A stretch of DNA of 21,903 nt from Bacilli bacterium (lineage in GTDB: Bacteria; Bacillota_I; Bacilli_A; RF39; UBA660): assembly GCA_017470045.1 (NCBI GenBank), contig JAFUFG010000062.1, forward strand, positions 1 through 21,903. Reading direction: 5' to 3'. Shown here piece by piece: positions 21,599 to 21,903 of the stretch (its first letter is position 1; each line of letters opens with the position of its first letter). The notes beneath the pieces were generated by a model. That model was not told the origin of the DNA, searched no databases, and saw nothing but the letters and a program-made list of their open reading frames with translations. A program made the position numbers and the translations under genes.

Positions 21599-21903
21599 AT
21601 TTAATAATAGATAAATCACTATAATAATTATTTAAATTATAAAGAATTAATTTATCCTGAAATTGATGATCCGTAATATAATTCGTAACATTATAATTGT
21701 AATACCTTAAATCAATAACATGTATTTTATCATAATGAGGAATCAAATAAGGAATAAAGCAATTCGCATAACTATTCTTAATAATAACAATGCTACTACC
21801 ATCATTACGTTCTTTATTATCAATAACAATTAAAGCATGATTTCCATCTAAAAAATAGGAATATTTATCTTTTGTTTTCAAATGTTCAGAATAATAGATT
21901 TGA
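21591..21903 (-). CDS. C-terminal part of a DHHW/AlgX-like protein, cut by the right edge
   Basis: The reading frame stays open to the right edge (QIYYSEHLKTKDKYS...), so the N-terminus is missing and a TTG near 21881 is not the start. FLDGNHALIVIDNKE followed by SSIVIIKNSYANCFIPYLIPHYDKIHVIDLRYYN is the typical C-terminal block of DHHW-family proteins (SGNH/AlgX-like fold), where 'KDSYANCF.PFL..HY..I..iD.RYY' recurs. Those proteins sit at the membrane and are thought to help acetylate exported polysaccharides, often with an MBOAT acyltransferase encoded nearby. The usual Asp is Asn here (KNSYAN). The catalytic DHHW motif itself would lie outside the window. Confidence 0.78.
   Translation of the reverse strand, partial: QIYYSEHLKTKDKYSYFLDGNHALIVIDNKERNDGSSIVIIKNSYANCFIPYLIPHYDKIHVIDLRYYNYNVTNYITDHQFQDKLILYNLNNYYSDLSIIKLK

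Noticed and set aside
21591..21881. A complete 96-aa protein starting at TTG
   Set aside because: The frame is open to the window edge and the sequence matches only the C-terminal block of a longer family.
1..21903. Mycoplasma-type genetic code (TGA as Trp)
   Set aside because: Four coupled junctions end genes with TGA in ATGA overlaps, and tryptophans in conserved motifs use TGG; reading through would destroy the junctions.

Overview
The window is AT-rich, densely packed DNA, most likely from a low-GC Bacillota. Gram-positive traits include strong AGGAGG-type ribosome sites, a lipoprotein and a ChW-repeat surface protein. A gut-type Bacilli/Erysipelotrichia/RF39-like or clostridial host is an inference, not shown directly. 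TGA acts as a stop: four junctions of the central operon are ATGA overlaps ending one gene with TGA, and Trp is read from TGG. No rRNA, tRNA, CRISPR array, insertion sequence or phage gene was seen. No gene-free stretch exceeds 100 bases.

Left flank (1-7741). A large secreted CAP/Big_2/ChW surface protein runs off the left edge. Next, all on the minus strand, come a TtcA-like tRNA thiolase coupled to a cysteine desulfurase (its plausible sulfur donor), a small HMA metal chaperone behind an unknown gene, and an operon of a SIR2 deacylase, a 29-residue single-span membrane peptide and a MazG-like pyrophosphohydrolase. A plus-strand acyltransferase-3 membrane protein diverges from sir2.

Core (7753-16819). 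One promoter (TTGAAA-N18-TATAAT with an extended -10) drives six minus-strand genes ending at a bidirectional terminator. They encode three MoxR-like AAA+ ATPases with a DUF6273-like N-terminal region, a fourth MoxR ATPase with a short basic tail instead, a 131-residue degenerate copy of the same ATPase domain lacking Walker A, the Walker B acids and the arginine finger, and a 700-residue protein joining an HExxH metallopeptidase-like domain to a C-terminal VWA/MIDAS domain through a long disordered linker. Every junction is a 4-base ATGA overlap except one 14-base gap. MoxR-VWA pairs such as RavA-ViaA, CbbQ-CbbO and NorQ-NorD usually have one ATPase. An array of four active paralogs and one pseudo-ATPase around a single VWA protein is the most unusual thing here, and suggests a mixed-subunit ring or interchangeable ATPases sharing one adaptor. 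Its target is unknown.

Right flank (16856-21903). Small unrecognised genes follow: a cytosolic acidic protein, two N-terminally anchored proteins in one operon with a consensus promoter, a two-span membrane protein and a lipoprotein. Then come a DUF402 phosphatase-like protein, a membrane-anchored propeller-like protein and the C-terminal end of a DHHW/AlgX-like protein cut by the right edge.

Expression signals are compact. Most promoters carry TGnTATAAT-type extended -10 elements very close to the ribosome site, terminators overlap the last codons of genes, and several stop codons (TAG) form the start of the next gene's Shine-Dalgarno.
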